This document shows, piece by piece, positions 13,089 to 24,857 of a DNA stretch of 64,000 nucleotides (positions are counted from its first letter, which is position 1; every line of letters starts with the position of its first letter). The DNA is from Pocillopora verrucosa (Eukaryota; Cnidaria; Anthozoa; Scleractinia; Pocilloporidae): assembly GCF_036669915.1 (NCBI RefSeq), contig NC_089312.1, forward strand, positions 2,433,301 to 2,497,300, in the 5' to 3' direction. Position numbers and translations under genes: made by a program. The notes under the pieces were generated by a model. It searched no databases. It had not been told where the DNA came from and saw only the letters and a program-made list of their open reading frames with translations.

Positions 13089-16000
13089 TCAAGAGTCTTG
13101 TTCCATAGAATCATCGTCGTCTTCACTTGATGTCACATCCGGGTCACCTGATTGTGATTCACATTTAGGGCAAGTACAGTTGAACAGGTAATTTTCCCTT
13201 AAAAATACACAAAAGACTTTTAATTTGCGACACACTTCGCGCTCCAAGAAGCAAGCCACGCGGCAAAAGGATTGTCCAAGTATCAAGCCATAGGAGCTCG
13301 TGTGAACCTCAAAGAACGATCACCAGCTAATTGCATGTCTTAAAGATGAGCGTTCTAATTAGCGGTTGCAGTTGCAGTTGCACAAATTTCATTTTAAATT
13401 ATCTTCTTTGTACTTATTATAATATTGATAAAATCAACATTAATTGACTACTCCCCAAAGGGGGCTTTTTAGCGCTAGTACAAACAAATTGGAAACAAAC
13501 ATTGTAAATAAACACAGATCCTGAGTGGCAAAAGGCAGACCAGTTGACAGTATACAAAGAGCAGCCAATGAGTTGAACTCGATGTAACCGAGAACAAATT
13601 TAGTGAGTAGCAGGGAAGAGAGCTTGAACCCAGGACCACTACATTTCATATCAAGTGCCCTAACCACTTGGCCACAATGCCTCCACCTATCATTGATTTA
13701 TTTATTCATCTCTCTACTTTTTCTCGGCCAATAAAATTTCAGGCGACCACTCTGCGATTTTAGATCATCAAAGGACGACTTCGAAAAAAGTTGTACTTTA
13801 AGCCAAGCACTTCGAGGAAAAGACCAGCAAACAATCGAAATTAACGTAAGTGATGTTATTTCGATTCACAAGTTCCTCATCCTTGGCGACCTTTTTGTAT
13901 CACACTATACGTTACCGTAAATGTAACAAATTTCTCGTTACGATTACCTTAGTAAACGCTGTCTTGAGTGTCGGCTTCGTTCTCGATCACAACAGTTCAG
14001 ATAACAAATGACTATTTCCTGAAATGATCAATAAAATTAAACTGAAATCAAATCAGTCGACAAACAAAGATTTCAAAGTCTTTCAGTCGTAACTGACTCT
14101 GTTGTAAACTTAAATTCTTGAATAAAACATTAGTTTCTAAAAATACGATATTAAGAACACAGCTTTAATCGCATAGGATTAGTTGAGAAGACACTATTTT
14201 TTTAACTCTGAGAGTGATTAGCATCTAATTTCTCCTAACAACATCGCCCCTGAATCACACATCAAGATCAAGAGAATAAGGGAAATTATCACTCACTAAA
14301 GAAACTCTTGATTGTTAAACAAATTCTCCTTGTCAGCACCTTAGGAAATGTATAGAGAACAGTATGGAGAATATGCATGCTGAAGTTAGGGTGTAAAGTA
14401 ATGAGGCAGGAGAATTCCCGATCAATGTCTCTCTACCCTAGTTTGCATCTTTTTGATCGAGTCGTGTCGTTTCCACATAAAAATTGCAATCCAAACGGGC
14501 GTTCAACGGTATATGTGCAAACGTCCACCATTATGCAGGCATTTACCAAAAAGAAGAAAAACAGAGAAAGATGTTTCACCGTCTTGTCACGAGCGTGGGA
14601 CAAAGAAAAAATTCTGAGTCCCCATGAGGAATCGAACCTCAGACGTTCGGATTCCGCGCTCCGATGCTCGACCACTAAGCCACAAACACTCTATGGTGAG
14701 CAAGGCCCTTTACGAAGTTCATGTATGACACCCGTCCTGCAAACCGCTAGGATCAGCGATGTCGATTTTTTTTTTCTATGTCCCTCGCTCGTGACAAGAC
14801 GATAAAACACCTTTCTGTATTTCTTTACCGAGCTTAAAACTTCCCATATTTCTAATTCTATTTAGAAGACAAAAATTTGCAATACCTCGCCCTCTTTAAT
14901 ATCATGGAGAGCCTTTAATACCAATGTTGAGTTATTGTGGGGGAAAGTGACTTCAGCGTTAGGCTCACAACTTGGATTACCTGCCAAAAAGTATTTTAAA
15001 AAAAAAAGGAATTCACGGAAGGTTTTTTAAGCTTCGTGTGGCTTACCATCGGTGCAGAAGCTAAATAACGTTCATCTTCGCTTTTGTAACGGAGCGTTAA
15101 ATACAACTTGGTCGATGGCTTTACATGTACATGTAGTGTGCACGGATACATTGTGACTTACGTGGTGAGGAAAAAGAAGTGTAATGAGTCAAATGTCCGC
15201 TTGTATCATGCATGAAACCATCGACTAATGAATTTATTATTCCACTACGATTCCATTTTCTCAGTGTTTTGGCTTCTAGTTTTCGAAATACATCCTACGG
15301 CCTTATCTGAGCATCGTAACGATGATATTAATGTGTTTTTCATGGCTATAAAAATCTGACGCACTCAGAAGTTCGTTGTTTTAAAAGTCAAGCCTAAAAA
15401 ATGGAATAAAACCAAAGTTTGAATTGTTCTTGACTAAAAACAGTGAAGGTACTCACATGAACTTTGCAGTGCATACAAACCAGAACCTTCACAGTTGAGA
15501 AACTGCCCAGAAACTGTTGAGGCGCAAAAGGACATATGGAAGCAAAAAGTACATATTTCAAAATAATGCAATAACAAAGATGACAAATCGGGTCAAATGT
15601 TCTCACCATTATACATTTCTTCATAAAGTTGATCGATAAAAATATCCAGGGCTTGCCGTTCATCTTCAGTTATATCTCCAAGGTTTTCAAGATTGTGAAC
15701 ATAAACACTCAAGGAGCTGAAATAAAAAATGGTTATAGTACGGTTAAGAGTGGTGACTCAGTTTTCATGGTTTGTGTGTATACCAGGGCGTGAAGTTAAC
15801 TTTTTTTTCTGATAGCCACTTGGCTCCTAAATTCTTCAAAGTGGTAGCCAATTCAAAAAAAGTTGGTCGCCATTTTCAAAGACAAACAAAATCTTTCTTT
15901 ACGCTGTCAGCGTTCTAGATAGACCCTCCAAAATTAAGTTAAGGAAAAGATCTTTAACGTGCTACAAAGTGGACACTAGGATGGATGATATACAACGTTC

Positions 16001-19000
16001 AGGATCATCTAAATCCAAGATGGCGTCTAGTTATCGATCGAGATGCATGTGCTACGTTTTGGAAACAAACTTAACGAGGAAGTTTGCCGCGGATTTATCT
16101 TTGCAAATCTTTTTAATTCACTATATCTCTTGGTAAAGTTATGATGAAACGTTCTAGTCGCCAATTTGGCGACTAACTTTCAGGATTTGGTCGCCAAAGT
16201 GAAAAATTTAGTCGCATTGGCGCCTGTATTAGGTGCAATTTCACGCCCTGTATACAGTACTTGGATTCACAATTTAGGGCAGATTTGAGTGGGATGAGGC
16301 AGATTTGCCAGAATAAAACAATTCTGTTCATAACTTGCCTTGTTCCAATTCCTTGCCCGTTGATTCCCACAAGAGCCATCAGTGACAGGAAACCCTCCAT
16401 TTTAAACCACTAACAGTGAAATAGGAACCATGTTATCATTGCATTAATGATGTTAAACGTAGATGTCAGGTACATGGTATGTACAATGGTATGCTTCGAT
16501 TCCAAGATATAATTGCTGATTAATGAGAGGCTTATTAACCTTTTGTGGGTCAGCCCTCTGGAATTTATTCAATGTAATGATAAAACAAATAATCAAAATT
16601 TTAAGGAAATCAACAGACTACTTATAACCAAGGAGTATTTTTAAAACTCTCTCTTCAACAATTGAACTGCCTCCACGTCTCGATATAGAGATGGTGATTA
16701 TGTGCACTTTAACAAATTTAAATTAATATTTTAACGTCCTGGATTAATTATTTGTTCGTGGCTGTGTATTTAGTATTTTATATGTATATACTTCAATTAA
16801 TGTGTTTTAATCCAGTAGCATACATGGCCCACAAGCTTTGAAGCGTTAACTCTTATAGTGTCAAATTAAATGTTTGTATGTTTGTGTGAAATGATATCGT
16901 TAAATTAATTAAATTTTAAACTAGCAGTTACAATGTAGATCATACATGAAGTTCTGAATTCTGCTTGTTCTTACTTATCAACTTTTGCACAATGTTTGAG
17001 TGCCTTGTACACCTTACCTCCTCTAATTTCTCATCATACAGAGCATTGGACATTTGTACTCGTAGGATGTCTAACTGCTCCTTCAAGGAAACAATGAGTT
17101 CCTTTACTACATAGAATTAAATTTCTTAAAGGTGAAGAACACTCCAGAAACCGTATCATCATTTTATTGGATCAAAGTCAGTAACTGAGCAACTGTACAC
17201 TTACCCCCCCCCCCCTTTCACCCAACAACAGTCAACTGATAACAAGTTATGGTTAATGTTGGGTTGGGGGGGGGAGGGAGAGGGGTAGGTTCGCAGTAGC
17301 TCAGATACTGACATTGATCCATTTAATCTATGTACACGTAGATGTAAAATTATGACATTGCCTGTGTTTTGTACCTGATAAGAAAACAAAAGTTTCTTTA
17401 TGTATTCATTTTTTTTGGAAAGCCACATGGTTTCATTAACCCTTTACACCCTAACATCAGTATGTGGACTTTCCATATTGTGCCCTATACTGGTGACAAG
17501 AAGAATTTGTTCAATAATCAAGAGCTTCTTTAGTTGGGGATGATTTCCTTTATTCTTGTCACCTAAATGTGTGATTCGGGATGATTTTGTAAAGAGAAAT
17601 TAGGTGCTAATCACACTTAAGGGTTAAAAGGGTCATAATAATAACACTGCTGTTACCAAACCTTAAACTGATCTCCTAGTAATTTGTGAACAATTTGTTG
17701 CCCTCTATTCACCACAGAGTGGCAAAAAGATTCAAATACATCCTGCATCTTCTTGGGATCTGGTGCCTGAAGCAAAAATAAATAGTAAGCAAAGAAAGTA
17801 CCAGACAAAACAAACAGAAAAAGAAAACAATTTTTTCGGAGAATTGGAGGCACTGGAGGCTCTGTATATTCATGTATTTAAATTGAAAAATGCAAAACAC
17901 TTTCTCATGCTTTTGTTTAACCCTTTCACCCTTGGAGTGACCAGCATCTAATTTCTCCTTACAATATCTCCCCTAAATTAACCACTAAGGTCATGAAAAT
18001 AAAAGAAATGATTGCCACCTTAAGCAGGGATTCTTTGTATGCTATATTTGCCATATTTAGACAGGCTGACCTGGTTCTGCTTGAAGCTGGTTTAAATGGG
18101 GACCTGTATAAACAACAACCAGGCCAGACCACAACACTAGGAGCTGCCTTCCCCACTCTTTGTGAGAAGTGCATGGATGCATGGGTTCTTTTAACCCCGT
18201 TAACTTCCAAAAGTGATTAAATTGTAATTTCTCCCTATAATATCTGTACATTATCCAGCCACCATGTAATGAGAATACTCAAGCTTATCAGGAAGTTGTT
18301 ATCTTGATCTAACACCAAATTCTCATAACTTATTTAGGAGGAATTGTGTGCCGGTTAGAGAGGAGAATTAACAATCAGATCTTGGGAGTTAAAGGGTTCA
18401 CCTGAACAGAGAAGATGGGGGAGACAAGGTCAGGGGTAATTATTCTCCTTATCCAGAAAGACTAGAATGTCTATTCATTTGTGGATGTCATAGAATGTCT
18501 ATTCATTTGTGGATGTTGTTGCAAAGGGAACACATTTTTTTTATTCAAGACCGGCTGGGTGTTGGTCCAGTTTGGGGCTTGAAGGCTTGACCTCCTGTAT
18601 AGCGGTGCGATGCTCTACAATGGGAGCTAACCAAGTGTGGTTAAAAGACCTTAGGAATTGTATAAAGAACAGTATGAAAAAATACAAACTGATGATAGGG
18701 TGTTAAGGGTTATAAGATTTTATGCTAGATGAAGTTGTGGTGATAGAGTTATCTGTTTCATTTCATAGCAATACTTACTTGCAATACTGTTGCAATCATT
18801 TGTGCAATAAGCATCACACTTGCAGTTTCTGGGGGATAGTGCATTTTTCTAATGGAAAATCACACTCAAGTTAAACAGTTACTAAAACTGAAAATCATAG
18901 AATGAATGCAATTTAAGTGAAAGATAAATTGATTTGAAAGTTCTGTGAGGAATAGATATAAAAAAATTAAAAAAAAAAATGATGAAAAACCTCCAGGATT

Positions 19001-19701
19001 CTTGTAGCTGTTCTAGAGGATGGCTGGGATCTCCTTCATTTTGTCCCAAACAAAGAGTCCTGTGGTAGTGATCCCAAGCACGCTGTCTACACTCTTCACT
19101 GCAATATTTAACCTGTAAAGAAAATTTAAGGGATATGCAGGAGTGCTTCCATTTGGTCCAGCTCACTTCAATTTAAATAAATCGAAACGCATCTCGAACA
19201 CTCTTAAACTTAAATAAAGATCTGAACCTGCGAGTGTCCGATTACCATTTGCCTTTGAATGCAGTTTGTGTTAAATTAGGTTTCATACCTTTCCTTAGTC
19301 TACCTCAACCAAAGTTTACAAAGCAATACGCACGCAAACATGAGTAATACCTGACAGTTATGGCAGCTAATAATTTTAAGTCCCATACGTGTAATTTCAC
19401 AGCACTTGGATGCATAAGGAAGTTCCAAGCTGTCATTTCCCGATAACCTACGCGCCATCTGCTCAGCTGTTTCCAAAGACCTCAAACAATGAGAACAAGC
19501 TGTGTACTTGTAGAGAGAATTCCACAAAAACTGGCCACAAATCAACGGCTTTTCTTCAAAAATGAGCTCTCCTTCTCTGAAATCCTTCTTGGCAAAGAGA
19601 CCTTTTCCTTTTTGTAGACTCACATCCTTTACAAGGACGTTCGAGAAGTGAGAAAGGTAAGAAAGTAGTGTTGTTTCTTCGAAGGTCAGCGCGGCAGCCA
19701 T
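13089..19701 (-). CDS. SMYD5: SMYD5, SET and MYND domain lysine methyltransferase
   Basis: Predicted protein lysine methyltransferase. Eleven exons, in transcript order: 19351-19701, 18991-19112, 18779-18848, 17662-17766, 17018-17080, 16339-16409, 15607-15716, 15457-15513, 14886-14980, 13948-14018, 13089-13197. Phases agree at all ten junctions, giving 407 residues (human 418). Exon 1 begins the SET domain (GKGLFAKKDFREGE) and the zinc-binding MYND-type insert (CSHC, CHNC), which exon 2 completes (YCSEECRQRAWDHYH). Later exons carry NGQGIGTSSL, NCEGSGLYALQSSCNPSCEP (SET NHSC-like region, here NPSC), ICYLNCCDRERSRHSRQ and the post-SET CTCPKC. The tail is acidic, as in human SMYD5. The exon 6 donor is GC (ACAAG|GCAAGT). 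A TTTATT on the plus strand near 12914 gives a minus-strand AATAAA about 170 nt past the stop. Identity is firm; the exon 4 and 9 donors (GTTTGG, GTATTG) are weak but phase-consistent. Confidence 0.95.
13560..13690 (-). repeat. tRNA-derived SINE fragment
   Basis: Read on the minus strand, TGTGGCCAAGTGGTTAGGGC gives an A box and GGTCCTGGGTTCAAGCTC a B box at tRNA-like spacing. The stretch lies in the last SMYD5 intron. No tRNA-like acceptor stem is visible, so a SINE head is more likely than a tRNA gene. Confidence 0.6.
14205..14402 (+). repeat. MITE-like repeat, family A, copy 1
   Basis: About 200 bp from AACTCTGAGAGTGATTAGCA to GTTAGGGTGTAAAG. It contains GATTGTTAAACAAATTCTCC and GAACAGTATGGAGAATATGC. 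A second copy lies in reverse at 17437-17630, and a split third copy at 17917-18712. All three sit in SMYD5 introns. Confidence 0.65.
14545..14835. mobile_element. Foldback element with internal tRNA-like promoter
   Basis: Long inverted ends flank a tRNA-like core. The left arm contains GTCTTGTCACGAGCG (14581-14595). The right arm contains CGCTCGTGACAAGAC (14786-14800). Pairing extends outward through AGAAAGATG/CACCTTTCT for roughly 50 bp. Between them the minus strand reads GTGGCTTAGTGGTCGAG (A box) and GAGGTTCGATTCCTCATG (B box). It lies in the SMYD5 intron between exons 9 and 10. It combines SINE-like and MITE-like traits; I do not know its formal family. Confidence 0.7.
15784..16250. mobile_element. 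hAT-type MITE
   Basis: Terminal inverted repeats CAGGGCGTGAAGTT (15784) and AATTTCACGCCCTG (to 16250) bound a 467-bp segment. A TATAC direct repeat is immediately outside both ends. CAGGG-type ends fit hAT elements, although only five of the expected eight duplicated bases match. The interior repeats GTCGCCAA-type words and has no coding capacity. It sits in the SMYD5 intron between exons 6 and 7. Confidence 0.7.
17437..17630 (-). repeat. MITE-like repeat, family A, copy 2
   Basis: Reverse-orientation copy of the 14205-14402 repeat. It runs from CCTTTACACCCTAACATCAG to AATCACACTTAAGGGTTAA, sharing the central AATCAAGAGCTTCTTTAGTT block. It lies in the SMYD5 intron between exons 4 and 5. Confidence 0.6.
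18190..18398 (+). repeat. MITE-like repeat, family B, copy 2
   Basis: Opposite-orientation relative of 1369-1577. It starts TTAACCCCGTTAACTTCC and ends CAGATCTTGGGAGTTAAAGG. It is nested inside the split family A element. Confidence 0.5.
18535..18645 (-). repeat. tRNA-derived SINE fragment
   Basis: On the minus strand, TTAGCTCCCATTGTAGAGCA forms an A box and GGTCAAGCCTTCAAGCCC a B-box region. These are followed by GGACCAACACCCAG, a phrase I associate with cnidarian tRNA-SINEs. It is truncated soon after. Confidence 0.6.
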
Positions 19702-20080
19702 GATGCTTTTCTGGGTGAGTCCGCGATGATAAAATTATCAGCGGGCTATTGGCGGGAAACCCTTTAGCGGCTGGCTGGTTAAAAGGTGTGAGACTTTTTA
19801 ATCAATGAATTCTCTTTTCCTCTCGATAGATTTCGATGCTGAAAACGTTTATGAAATTCCTAATCTTTCAAGTTTAGGAAATTTTCCTTGAGTTAAGAGA
19901 CAACGACATCACTCTATAAAACTTAAGACGTTGTTTTTTCACATTTTCGAGGTAGGAACAATAGATTGAAAACCAACACTATGAACAAAAAAACTCAAGG
20001 CATCGAAGTATACGTAGCTAGTGTGAATTCTGCCAAGAGAGCGGAGAATTGTAATATCTCCGAGACTAACGCCTGTGTCA
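19702..20080. promoter_or_regulatory. Shared head-to-head promoter region
   Basis: The SMYD5 start codon (19701, minus) and the first plausible start codons of the plus-strand gene (19981 or 20081) lie under 400 bp apart. This implies a bidirectional promoter. No TATA box is obvious in either direction. The interval has more CG dinucleotides than nearby introns by eye. Confidence 0.5.
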
Positions 20081-21932
20081 ATGAATGAAGTTTCCATTGC
20101 TTTTAAACTATTCAGGAGTAACTACAAGGTAGAGATATAAACGTGGAGGATACGCCATTATTCACACAGTACGTACTTCATTTTTTTCCTAAATCCAGAA
20201 ATAACGAAACGATACAATTATCCAGCGCATAAGCCATCACTTCTTTCTAGAAATTATGATATTTAAACTTAAAAAGCTCTTCTACATTAACTGTTTTCTG
20301 ACAATAGAAACCCTAGCTGCACATAGAATACTCAGAGTTAGACTTCTTGAAACATAAATTAAGAAAGGTTATCACAATTCACAATTATATTATGGAAAGG
20401 AAAGAAACATGAAAAAAAAACTGATCCGAAAAGTTGTTATAGACTAAAAAAAAAAACTACCTTTGCATTTGTGATCCTGACCACATCCAAAGAAATGGGG
20501 AATTCAGAAGTTCTTAATATTGTACATTTACTAAGCATTTACCCATTCTTTTTTTCAGCTTGCAGAAGTTAAATGTTCAAGATGAAAAGTTTCATAGTAC
20601 AGTGAAGAAGGCTGGAGATACTATGAATAAAAAACAGTTTGGTCCTCTTGATATTGCTTTAACCAAGAGAAGAGCACGTGTTCATACAGAATCTATCAAG
20701 AAAAGGAAAATAACTAGAAGAAGTATTGCTGGTAAGATTGTATAACTACAGAGTGTTAAAGGAAAATTGTTACTCCAGTTTGAGCTTAGAAAGATTGTAC
20801 CAAGAGTTTTTGCTGCCAATTTGCAGCTGGTTTTTCCCTACAACTAGGCAGTTTGGGAAGCTGCAAAACTCTAAAGGAAAATTTTCTCTTTCAAATTGAC
20901 ACTTTTAATCCCTATGGTATCAACAAATGCTTTTCATTCAACTAACTTATTTTTGTTTTTCTCATTACAATTATCCCACCAATAGTGTAGCTCCATTTTC
21001 TTTATATAAACCCACTCAAAAACCCACAATTCCTCAATTTGCTCTGATGAAGTGCTAATGCTTGAAACATCAGCTTTGAAACTTTTACAGCTGCCAATTT
21101 ATGTTATCGCCTCAGTTGATAATACCAATTGAAATTTCTTTTAATTCTACCACCACAGGCCTAGGGAAAAATTAAAGTTTGGTATCTTGGTACTGTTTTC
21201 CTCACTTCAATTTCTATCAATTCATTAATGAATGCAAAAACTCACAAAACCAAGTGTCGTGTTAACAGGACTATTGAAATAGCTATAATAGGTCTCAAAC
21301 CTGCTTGCAGAATTTCCACTTGCATTAGAGTGCTTTATTTCATTTATTTATTTATTTATTTGTGATAGAGGTAGTTGATTGTCATATTTCTAAATTTTAT
21401 AGATAGAATGACCTTCCCAGAAAACCTTGGTGATAGCTTTCATCAGGGAATGCTTAGCAACATAGAAGATTGCCTTGAAAACATCAATACAGATAAAGAA
21501 TTTCCAGCACCGAAGACATTTAAAGCAATTAGAAAATCAGAAATAACACTAAGTGATGCAAAGAAGTTTGAAATTTCTAAAACACCTGCTTTATACATAA
21601 ATAACTTTTCTGAAGCAAACCAGCTTGGCAAACCATTAATTCCTAGGACTCCACACTTCCCATTAACAGTACATCAGATGGGAGAACAGAAAGCCTGTTC
21701 AACTATACCAGAGACACCTCTCTTTGCACATACATCTCATGAGGTGGCAGAGTATTGTGACAGACCCTCAATACTCCTACATACCCCAGAAACACCAGTA
21801 GTGTTATTGGGGAAGAAAGAGAAATATCAGACTAGATGTGTCGTGAAATGGGGAAAACAGCCTGTGCAAGTAGTTCCTGAAACCCCAGCTCTAAAATTGA
21901 AATTACCCTATGAGTTGTCACTTTATGACTAA
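20081..21932 (+). CDS. Uncharacterised protein with PETP repeats (possible RHNO1-like)
   Basis: Three-exon model. Exon 2 starts at 20559 or 20566 and ends at the donor GCTG|GTAAGA (about 20731). Exon 3 starts after TTTTATAG at about 21404 and ends with the stop at 21932; phase 1 agrees across this intron (completes GAT). Exon 1 is uncertain. An ATG at 20081 gives MNEVSIAFKLFRSNYK and splices in phase (ACAAG|GTAGAG) to the 20566 acceptor. An upstream ATG at 19981 is also possible. Exon 2 is basic (KKRKITRRS), a likely nuclear signal. Exon 3 repeats proline motifs: IPRTP, IPETP, HTPETP, VPETP. They resemble proline-directed kinase or short docking sites. The KYQTRCVVKWGK segment near a TPE motif faintly recalls RHNO1, a checkpoint-clamp partner. 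That is a guess. Confidence 0.6.
21342..21362. repeat. (ATTT)n microsatellite
   Basis: Five ATTT units lie just upstream of the last exon of the PETP-repeat gene. Confidence 0.85.
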
Positions 21933-23122
21933 CTTGAAAACTGAGTCAGCTAACAGACAGCATGCAAAAGCAGGATACCAAACCTTAGAGCCAGAACAAG
22001 TCAAAGCAAAAAATAAAAATTGTGTTTGGTCTTTGTAAGTTTAATCTACTTTGAACACAAATTGTGGTACATTAATTTAAGAGCTCAGAACTAATCATGA
22101 TAATTCATGAAAAATTGGTACATAAATTTATATCAGTGTTGTTACTATATACACATGCAAGAATATTAAAAATAACTCTTTCTTATTAAGTAACATTAAT
22201 AGTATTCTTTTAAACCTGAAACACACAAACAAGACATTAATTGAATGTATGAATAATGATAAACACAGCCAGATCTGAGGCTTTTAGAGAAATCTATCAC
22301 TTGCTGATTAAGAATGGTTATTTTCTCTAACAATTCTTACAAGGGATGAATTTTTTACATGTTTAGCCTTTCCAAAACATGAAAGTAAAATGAAAATGTT
22401 TACCTCACAATGTTCATAAACCCACGATATACATTGATTCTATACACTATTAATAATATGCCAATATTGTTTTTGACATATATTTCATCACAAACAATTC
22501 CAAACAAGTGAAAGAATATTATTTACATATATGTACAGTTATTATTATTGTATCATGATCATATCTCTATTTCAAGTTTGATTGCTGAGGCTTACATTAC
22601 AGGGAGATTTGAATGAGACCTAAAGGGTTAAACCAAGAGATTCATCCAGGTAGAGGGATCTATGAATTATTTATCTCATTGGTAGGGAAAGCATGTCACC
22701 TGCCAGGTTCAGTCCTTACTACATTCTTCACTCCACTCTTTGTGAACACTAGAAATTTGTCTGGAATGTGATTTTTTTTATAAAAACAAGATAATACCAC
22801 CTGAGAAATCTAGACAAAGGAGCACAAGTAATTTGTGGTTTGGTTTGCTAATATGCCCTGATCTCCTATTTGATTAGTCTTACTGAACACAGTTTAAAAT
22901 AATGTTTCCTTCATATTTCAGATGCTCATGTTTGATAGCAATGTGAGAATGTGTTTCAATTTATATGTATTATCAAAACCTATACAACTAGTATTCATAA
23001 CTTGTCAACTCAGCATCTGAGCCAGCTTGAAGATTTGTGTGAAAAAATGGCCCGTGCATTCACATTTTTGTGAACACATATTTTTTCCCTCAGCTGAGAA
23101 AAGAAATTCATGAGAAGAATTA
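21933..23122. other. Convergent intergenic / 3' UTR region
   Basis: This is the tail-to-tail gap between the plus-strand PETP gene and the minus-strand WBP1L-like gene. It is AT-rich with no exon-like segment and probably carries both 3' UTRs. Poly(A) signals were not assigned. Confidence 0.6.
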
Positions 23123-24857
23123 TTATGAGTTCTCTGATGTCTGCACTTCTGTGTCAGGGGGGATAAGGGGCCTGGAACTCTCATCATCCACCCTACTTTC
23201 CAAAAATATTTCACCATTTTCAATGTCGTCAGCATCATCGTCCAAATCCTCATTTGCAAGTGGGTCTACATAAGGGGGAGGGGCACCTTCCCCATCAGAT
23301 GGAGGTCCCAGACTACCCATGGCTTCTACTTCAGCGTAAGATGGCAGTTTGTAGTTGGGATCAGAAAAAAATTCGTCATAGGGAGTCAGTGGTTGATTTT
23401 CTGTTCTGGCTGGAGCCAATGGGTAAACAAAATTCCTGATGTGTCCATGCCATCCGTAATAACGTCTGCGGTGATATGCACAGCAGCACCCCAATAAACT
23501 TATAACAGCCCAAACCAACCAGAACCCTGCAAGTCAGCAAGTAATATTGTTCTCAATTCCACAGACATTTCAGCATTTTCAGAGTAAATTTAGGGGTTTT
23601 TAGGGATGGTTATTTGTCTCTATTGCTACATAACTGATAATTGGTCAGAGCCAAGGAAAAAGGGTGAACTCGAAAAACAAAAGCTCTAGAAAACCAGCTC
23701 TAGGCCAATTTTCATCACCAATTCAGTTCATAAAACCAGATTTTCTTGCCACAAAAACACACACCTACCCACGGACCCACAAAACAGAAAAGAAGAACAA
23801 CAACAAAAATCAAAACAAGAACAAAATTAAAAGAGGATCACTTACACCACGTCTTGTAGTACTTGAAGTAGGTACAGCAGTCATAATCTCCACAGCATTG
23901 GCCTACATTGATATTTTTTAGAAAGGTAAACAAAGAAAAAAAATTAAATGAAAATATTAGAAAAGCCGACTAGTCAAACAGGCCTCTTCAATGTGCTGTT
24001 GGAGTTAAATGTAGGAAGTAACAATTGTGACCTCGATTTGAGAGTAAACTTTGAATATTACGGCTGAATCATTGAGATGAAAGTTTGTTTTGGGTAAATT
24101 TTAATTATGTTACGAAGACATAAAATGTATGAATATTTAGTTAAGCAAGCGTTCTTGCCGTTTCCGAAGTGTTGTGTTAAGAACTAAGTCACAGAAGACT
24201 CCCACCAAACGTAAGAATTAATGGACTTTACCTTCATCACAGAAGTATTCTTTTCCTTCCACAGATCCGCAATATTCCTTTGCCTAAGGAATGCAGACGG
24301 TACGTAGTTACGATTGATGTATTATTAAACAAATGTTGCGAAAAGTTGGACCATTTTGTTCATTTAATTTTATCACATATTCACAATAGTAATCGTTGGA
24401 TTCTATCTCCAATTAGAAGATTCCAATTAGAATGAATTTTTTCTCTGTACCCTCCCGTTGGCAAGCAGGAAGGAGGTTGAAGTTAATATTTCCACAACAA
24501 CAAGGTTATAATTGTTAACTTTACATCATTTTCATTTTAAGCATGATTGCATACCCTGAAGTGTTTCCATTATCAAGCCGTCGGTGTATTCAGTGATCTT
24601 GAGAGCCCTTTAAAACGGAACTCGTGAAAATCGAACGACCTACCAGTCTGAGTTCTTGTCTGATACAGATTAAAATATAGTTTTGTGTCTGGGCGCGTTC
24701 AGATAACACAAAAACAAATTACATCCGTTTTAAAATAGTGCTTTCCGTAACGATGCAAATTTTAACGTTTTCAAGATTTGCTACCTACCAATGCCACTTC
24801 GAACCAAAGATTGGCTGCAGTAAAAAGAAGAAGTAATCGGGATGGAAGCGGGTCCAT
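23123..24857 (-). CDS. WBP1/WBP1L-family PPxY membrane protein
   Basis: Predicted single-pass type I membrane adaptor that recruits WW-domain proteins such as NEDD4-type ubiquitin ligases. Four exons, in transcript order: 24789-24857, 24232-24283, 23846-23902, 23123-23526. Phases agree, giving 193 residues. Exon 1 is a signal peptide (MDPLPSRLLLLFTAANLWF). Exons 2-3 give a short cysteine-rich ectodomain (EYCGSVEGKEYFCDEG, then QCCGDYDCCTYF). Exon 4 starts the membrane segment WWFWLVWAVISLLGCCCAY, followed by a basic stop-transfer HRRR. This DCCTY...WWFWL...CCCA signature is characteristic of WBP1/WBP1L. The tail carries LPSY, PPPY (in GAPPPYVDP) and an acidic stretch LDDDADDIENGE. It is shorter than vertebrate WBP1L. 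VOPP1 is a related alternative but fits less well. Confidence 0.88.

Larger units (their letters stand above)
17917..18712 (+). repeat. MITE family A copy 3, interrupted by other repeats
   Basis: The left end (17917-18010) reads AACCCTTTCACCCTTGGAGT, then ATCTAATTTCTCC. The right end (about 18640-18712) reads CCTTAGGAATTGTATAAAGA, then GGGTGTTAAGGGTT. Together they match one family A copy. The 600-odd bases between contain a family B repeat and a SINE fragment, so the element seems split by later insertions. It lies in the SMYD5 intron between exons 3 and 4. Confidence 0.55.

Noticed and set aside
14620..14700. Functional tRNA gene on the minus strand
   Set aside because: A and B boxes are good, but the acceptor stem does not close and the core is embedded in transposon arms.
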